Source: Acidobacteriota bacterium (lineage in GTDB: Bacteria > Acidobacteriota > Terriglobia > UBA7540). Taken from it: 5,605 nucleotides of DNA. The DNA lies in contig JAKAWN010000440.1 of the NCBI GenBank assembly GCA_021827245.1, positions 1-5,605 of the forward strand. Direction: 5' to 3'. This document shows positions 5,363 to 5,605 of this stretch, piece by piece. The first letter of the stretch is position 1. Every line of letters starts with the position of its first letter. Position numbers and translations under genes: made by a program. The notes beneath the pieces were generated by a model that saw only the letters and a list, made by a program, of their open reading frames with translations, had not been told where the DNA came from and did not search any database.

Positions 5363-5605
5363 TCGAACTCCCTGCCGCCACCGCAGCAGAGATTCACTGC
5401 GGCTTTAAAACGGCGCGGATTTTCGGGGTAACGGAATTGGAAAGCGAATTAAAGATCAGAGTCGCAGAACTGGTGAACGGGGCGGGGAAGTGTCGGGTGG
5501 AGAAAAGACGTTCAAGTATGTTGCCGCCGGTGCCGGCGCTGGCACGAGATAAGCCGCAAGGGTTTTGAGCAGAGTCGCTGTGCCCGCGTATGGCTGCTGG
5601 GGGCC

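Larger units (their letters stand above)
5309..5605. other. Upstream region of the propeller gene, no supported gene
   Basis: No clear gene lies in these 297 bases. A plus-strand frame at 5332-5568 encodes 78 residues without a recognisable domain. A minus-strand frame runs from the right edge to a TGA at 5394-5396, is Ser/Thr-rich and equally featureless. Hairpins occur at 5347-5362 and 5381-5402, and a weak one at 5530-5545. The AT-rich stretch ATTCATAAAGAT (minus strand, about 5318-5329) could supply a -10 region for the propeller gene, but no fitting -35 was found. Confidence 0.5.

Overview
The window reads as a stretch of bacterial chromosome, moderately GC-rich by eye. An Acidobacteriota host is my best guess. 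It rests on the style of the intergenic repeats (a 'gccgcgg-agcggcgacaga-tttagcccctggc' head followed by a GC-rich hairpin) and on the general look of the protein sequences. I recall both as typical of Terriglobia-like genomes, but no search was run, so the taxon is tentative.

Layout, left to right. Positions 1-77 are a complete tRNA-Ile(GAU) on the plus strand with an encoded CCA. Positions 78-437 hold no intact gene. They carry a decayed fragment (about 138-407, plus strand) of a predicted HNH-type restriction endonuclease that has lost its nuclease domain. All three intact protein genes are on the minus strand: pckA, the ATP-dependent phosphoenolpyruvate carboxykinase (438-2054); a Gfo/Idh/MocA-family NAD(P)-dependent oxidoreductase (2484-3437); and a membrane-anchored PQQ-like beta-propeller protein (3788-5308). 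The gaps between them are long (429 and 350 bases) and full of hairpins and repeats. The 350-base gap contains a 60-bp direct repeat (two near-identical copies plus a diverged third) and a strong hairpin. The last 297 bases have no gene I can support.

How the genes relate: the three minus-strand genes point the same way but are too far apart to be a tight operon. Each has its own start signal or a plausible leader. The oxidoreductase has a good sigma70-type promoter (TTGACT, 17 bases, TCTAAT) just ahead of its ATG, and GC-rich hairpins follow its stop, so it is probably its own transcription unit. pckA is a central-metabolism gene (gluconeogenesis and anaplerotic balance). The oxidoreductase probably acts on a sugar or polyol. 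The propeller protein probably works outside the cytoplasmic membrane. Nothing in the sequence ties the three into one pathway.

I did not find a convincing new multi-gene system. The points most worth a second look are the nuclease remnant beside tRNA-Ile, the 60-bp repeat array with its hairpins, and the structured leader ahead of pckA.
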